From Cylindrospermum stagnale PCC 7417 (lineage in GTDB: Bacteria > Cyanobacteriota > Cyanobacteriia > Cyanobacteriales > Nostocaceae), in NCBI RefSeq assembly GCF_000317535.1, contig NC_019757.1, positions 6,103,501 to 6,167,500 on the forward strand: 64,000 bases of DNA. Direction: 5' to 3'. The first letter of the stretch is position 1, and every line of letters starts with the position of its first letter. Shown here in pieces: positions 61,490 through 64,000 of the stretch. The notes under the pieces are model-generated. The model was not told the origin of the DNA. It saw nothing but the letters and a program-made list of their open reading frames with translations, and made no database searches. The position numbers were made by a program, and so were the translations under genes.

Positions 61490-61905
61490 AAGTCTTGCTA
61501 GATACTAATATTATTGTTGATGATGCTCTGGAAAGAGAACCTTTTTGGGATGCTAGCGAGCAAGTTTTATCACAGATTGAACAAGGGCAAATAGAAGGTT
61601 ATATTTCAGCTTCAACTTTTAGTGATTTGTATTACATTATCCGTAGGGCAAGAGGTCGAGATTGGACGCTTACTTATTTAAATCAGTTAGTTACCTTCTG
61701 TCAAATTGCTACAGTAAATCAGGCTGTAATTACAATGGCTCTCACAGCTAATTTTAGAGATTTTGAAGATGCTATTCAATACTCCACTGCTGTATTAAAT
61801 CAATTAGATGCAATTATTACCCGTAATCCTCAAGATTTCCCTGTTGTTACTCCGCGAGTTCTAATTCCTGAGCAATTGATTGAGGAATTAACAAATACTC
61901 CTTGA
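61486..61905 (+). CDS. PIN-domain toxin
   Basis: 139 aa from the GTG at 61486. PIN fold: MKVLLDTNIIVDDALERE with the first Asp, ASTFSDLYYIIRRA, FRDFEDAIQYSTAVLN with two acidic residues and DAIITRNPQDFP (TRN/xxDF motif). Probable RNase toxin, coupled to its antitoxin. It differs from the PIN protein at 55917, so it is a separate family branch. Confidence 0.88.
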   Translation: MKVLLDTNIIVDDALEREPFWDASEQVLSQIEQGQIEGYISASTFSDLYYIIRRARGRDWTLTYLNQLVTFCQIATVNQAVITMALTANFRDFEDAIQYSTAVLNQLDAIITRNPQDFPVVTPRVLIPEQLIEELTNTP

Positions 61906-61924
61906 CTTACTTACACCAGGTTTC

Positions 61925-62533
61925 CTATTTTTCAAAAATAGTTAGTAAAACTGGGCCTAATAAATAATAGTGACCTAAACAGAATAATCCAGCTTCTGCG
62001 CCTAGGTTTTCCCGGCTTTTTGGGCTGTAAAATCTAATTTTGGCGGGGGAGGTTGCTATTAGTTGAGATGCTGTTTCACTTTTGGAGGTGATATCAACTA
62101 AGTAGAAACGTCCACCGGGAGAAAGCACCCGCGCTACTTCATTTAAAACTTGTTGTGGTTCTGGATAGTGTAAGAAGCTGATACAGTTAAAAACTGCGTC
62201 AAATTGACCTTCGGCAAAGGGTAGAGATTCAGCATTTCCCTCAAGATAAATTAAGCGGGGATGATGGCGGTTGCTTTGTCTAGCTACCCGCAACATCTGG
62301 GGAGAAAAATCTAATCCTGTGCCGCGCAATTCAGGATAATTAGTTGCCAAGCGGTTTAGTAAACGTCCGGTACCACAGCCTAAATCAAGTACGTTTGCTT
62401 GTGTTGGTAATTCTATTTTTGTGAGTAATCTTTTATGAATTGCTTGGTAAATAATAGATGGGAATGTCCAATCATAGCTTGGTGCCCAGCGGTCAAAAAG
62501 TTGCTTTTTGTTATTGATAAAATTGTTAATCAT
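61925..62533 (-). CDS. Class I SAM-dependent methyltransferase
   Basis: 202 aa. SAM motif VLDLGCGTGRLLNRLA, then GLDFSPQMLRVARQS and EGNAESLPFAEGQFDAVFNC, followed by EVARVLSPGGRFYLVDI. It looks like a UbiE/type 11 methyltransferase. The substrate is unknown. Convergent with the PIN toxin gene 20 bp away. Confidence 0.88.
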   Translation of the reverse strand: MINNFINNKKQLFDRWAPSYDWTFPSIIYQAIHKRLLTKIELPTQANVLDLGCGTGRLLNRLATNYPELRGTGLDFSPQMLRVARQSNRHHPRLIYLEGNAESLPFAEGQFDAVFNCISFLHYPEPQQVLNEVARVLSPGGRFYLVDITSKSETASQLIATSPAKIRFYSPKSRENLGAEAGLFCLGHYYLLGPVLLTIFEK

Positions 62534-62634
62534 TGCTTTTGTTAATTCCGGATTAAATAAGAGTGTTGCACTTATATTAATGATAGTACTACGTTAAGCC
62601 GATAATATAATTTCTCTAGGAAGCTGTACGTGAA

Positions 62635-63019
62635 GATCCCCCCAACCCCCCTTTCCAAGGGGGGCAAGAGTTGGTTTGTTTCCTGTTTTTTTAAGGATTT
62701 ACAGTCAATCTTGATAAGATCCCCCCAACCCCCCTTTCCAAGGGGGGCAAGAGTTGATTTGTTTCCTGTTTTTTTAAGGATTTACAGTCAATCTTGATAA
62801 GATCCCCCCAACCCCCCTTTCCAAGGGGGGGCAAGAGTTGATTTGTTTCCTGTTTTTTTAAGGATTTACAGTCAATCTTGATAAGATCCCCCCAACCCCC
62901 CTTAAAAAGTGGGGCAGAAATTGATTTGTTTCCTGTTTTTTTGCGGATTTACAGTCAATCTTGATAAGATCCCTCCAACTCCCCTTAAAAAGGGGGCAAA
63001 AATTGATTTGTTTCCTGTT
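62635..63019. repeat. Five tandem copies of an 83-84-bp unit
   Basis: GATCCCCCCAACCCCCCTT begins at 62635, 62718, 62801, 62885 and (variant) 62968. Each unit includes a CCCC/GGGG palindrome and ends with TTTACAGTCAATCTTGATAA. That tail resembles the 3' end of the gene at 63054 (TTTACAGCCAATCTCGATAA on the plus strand). Confidence 0.9.
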
Positions 63020-63053
63020 CTTTTGCGGATTAATTTAGGATTTACAGTAGGAT

Positions 63054-63428
63054 TTACAGCCAATCTCGATAAGCTGATATTTCGTTGACAGCGATTTCAA
63101 AGGGTTTACCTTTGCCAAATGGCGGATAAACTCGGATTTTGGCGTCGCTGGTAAAGCGTTCTAGCCGATTGCCTAACTGGGGTATATTGCTGACTATATG
63201 CCAGTAGGATACTAGGTCAGGGCAATCGATGATCAGCATTAGGGTGGTGGTATTTGTGGTCAGATACCACTGACAATTAGATAGTAGTACTTGGGTTATG
63301 CGATCGCACGCTTGATAGTAGCATCTGCCGATAGACTGTTCTAACTCTAGATGCAGCATTCCATCCTGTTTGCTTACCTGAATGGGAGGTAAGTCGTCGG
63401 GAGGAAGCAGGGATAGCTTAGAAGACAT
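63054..63428 (-). CDS. 124-aa conserved protein, paralogue of 25448-25822
   Basis: Function unknown. It shares with the other copy LEQSIGRCYYQACDRITQ, LLSNCQWYLTT, IDCPDLVSYWHIV, DAKIRVYPPFGKGKPFEI and the end SAYRDWL. It overlaps the upstream monooxygenase gene by 11 bases on the same strand, indicating coupling. Its 3' end (TATCGAGATTGGCTGTAAAT) is related to the tandem repeat unit that follows. Confidence 0.75.
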   Translation of the reverse strand: MSSKLSLLPPDDLPPIQVSKQDGMLHLELEQSIGRCYYQACDRITQVLLSNCQWYLTTNTTTLMLIIDCPDLVSYWHIVSNIPQLGNRLERFTSDAKIRVYPPFGKGKPFEIAVNEISAYRDWL

Positions 63429-64000
63429 AATTTCTCACCTCTTGATTGTAGCGCTGTAAACTCTCCAAGTTCTTTGACAGAGCCAAGGATGAGGGTTTAA
63501 GCGCTAGTGTGCCTAGGTTGAGTTCGTCTTGAAATTTCTTGATTTTGTCGCGACAGGTTTTTACATCACCGATAATTGAGTTCTCAATCAGGTAGTCTTC
63601 GTCAAAACAGATATTTGTCCGATTGAATGGATTCTGCTTCTGGCCACTGTTCTGCATTACTTGAGCGGTGTTTGCCGTCATTTTTTGGCTGAAATGGCGG
63701 ATAAATGGCAACGCTTCACTCACTGCCTCACTGTCGGTTTGTCCGACAAAAAAGAAGCGTGCTAGCATCAAGTTTTCTGCACCGCTAGAATTTAATTCCC
63801 GATATTTGCTGAGTGTCTTTTTCAGTCTTTCTAGGGAAAAGGGCGGCCCTCCCATTAAACTGAAGGAATGTTTGGCGGCAAATGCGATCGCACTATCATC
63901 ACCACTAGCGACATACACGGGAATGGGTTGCTGCAATGGTTTGGGGTAAATTGTCAGGCTCTCGCATTGATAATGTTGCCCGTTAAATGATACGTTGGTT
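63418..64000 (-). CDS. Luciferase-like flavin monooxygenase, C-terminal part
   Basis: Partial: the frame is open to the right edge (at least 193 residues). FNGQHYQCESLTIYPKPLQQ, then PIPVYVASGDDSAIAFAAKH and FSLMGGPPFSLERLKKTLSK, match the end of bacterial luciferase-like monooxygenases of the natural-product type (MupA/Atu3640-like group). IIGDVKTCRDKIKKFQDEL is the usual late motif. The true start lies outside the window. It is coupled to the 124-aa gene. Confidence 0.85.
   Translation of the reverse strand, partial: TNVSFNGQHYQCESLTIYPKPLQQPIPVYVASGDDSAIAFAAKHSFSLMGGPPFSLERLKKTLSKYRELNSSGAENLMLARFFFVGQTDSEAVSEALPFIRHFSQKMTANTAQVMQNSGQKQNPFNRTNICFDEDYLIENSIIGDVKTCRDKIKKFQDELNLGTLALKPSSLALSKNLESLQRYNQEVRNYVF

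Noticed and set aside
62635-63019. Possible CRISPR array
   Set aside because: The units are tandem with no unique spacers; the whole 83-84-bp period is repeated.
1-64000. Insertion sequences with transposase genes
   Set aside because: No transposase reading frame was recognised; mobility here comes from excision elements and small palindromic repeats.

Overview
The window is chromosomal DNA of a filamentous, heterocyst-forming cyanobacterium of the Nostoc/Anabaena type. The evidence is a cyanobacterial nif cluster with hesA, hesB and the heterocyst ferredoxin fdxH; an uptake hydrogenase (hupSL); a complete hyp maturation operon; two XisA/XisC-type recombinases, each inside an interrupted gene; abundant GCGATCGC (HIP1) sites; and heptad tandem repeats typical of Nostoc intergenic DNA. 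All names come from reading protein and DNA motifs by eye; no database search was possible.

Layout. 1-3444: the distal end of an element that appears to interrupt nifD upstream of the window; it carries a minus-strand run of small unrecognised genes. 3445-3910: a middle exon of nifD. 3904-13224: a second nifD element of about 9.3 kb, carrying a decayed helicase-nuclease gene, an SPFH protein, two tRNA genes, an ATPase with a truncated partner, and xisA. 13225-22888: the nifD 3' exon, nifK, a Mo-nitro_C protein, nifE, nifN, nifX, DUF269, DUF683, nifW, hesA, hesB, fdxH, a feoA-like gene and a molbindin gene. 23692-25822: ankyrin protein, SagB/ThcOx oxidoreductase and a 124-aa protein. 25837-28317: hupW, a SET protein, a toxin-antitoxin pair with a dead toxin, and an unknown gene behind hupL. 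28501-38142: hupL and hupS on the minus strand, with hupL split by a 6.8-kb xisC element (29586-36408). 38752-49584: a plus-strand operon-like run (TPR, two small membrane proteins, NifU-Rieske, NHL, hypF, C, D, E, A, B). 49634-64000: accessory DNA with a giant kinase, three toxin-antitoxin modules, a dynamin-like GTPase paired with an HNH-like membrane protein, a methyltransferase, and a second copy of the 124-aa family beside a luciferase-like monooxygenase.

How it works together. In vegetative cells nifD and hupL are broken. Known biology of the XisA/XisC family predicts that both elements are cut out during heterocyst differentiation. Joining the repeats on paper restores an open hupL of exactly 532 codons including the stop, and a continuous 3' part of nifD. 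Nitrogenase releases H2, HupSL recovers it, the hyp products build the NiFe centre, and HupW trims HupL.

Most interesting items: nifD seems to carry two elements whose facing ends share a near-perfect inverted 21-bp motif; the hupL element holds attC-like palindromes behind several genes, suggesting integron-type cassettes inside a developmentally excised element; a dynamin/HNH gene pair looks like an undescribed membrane or defence system; and a palindromic repeat that fills the hupS-hupL spacer also lies in frame inside hypF.
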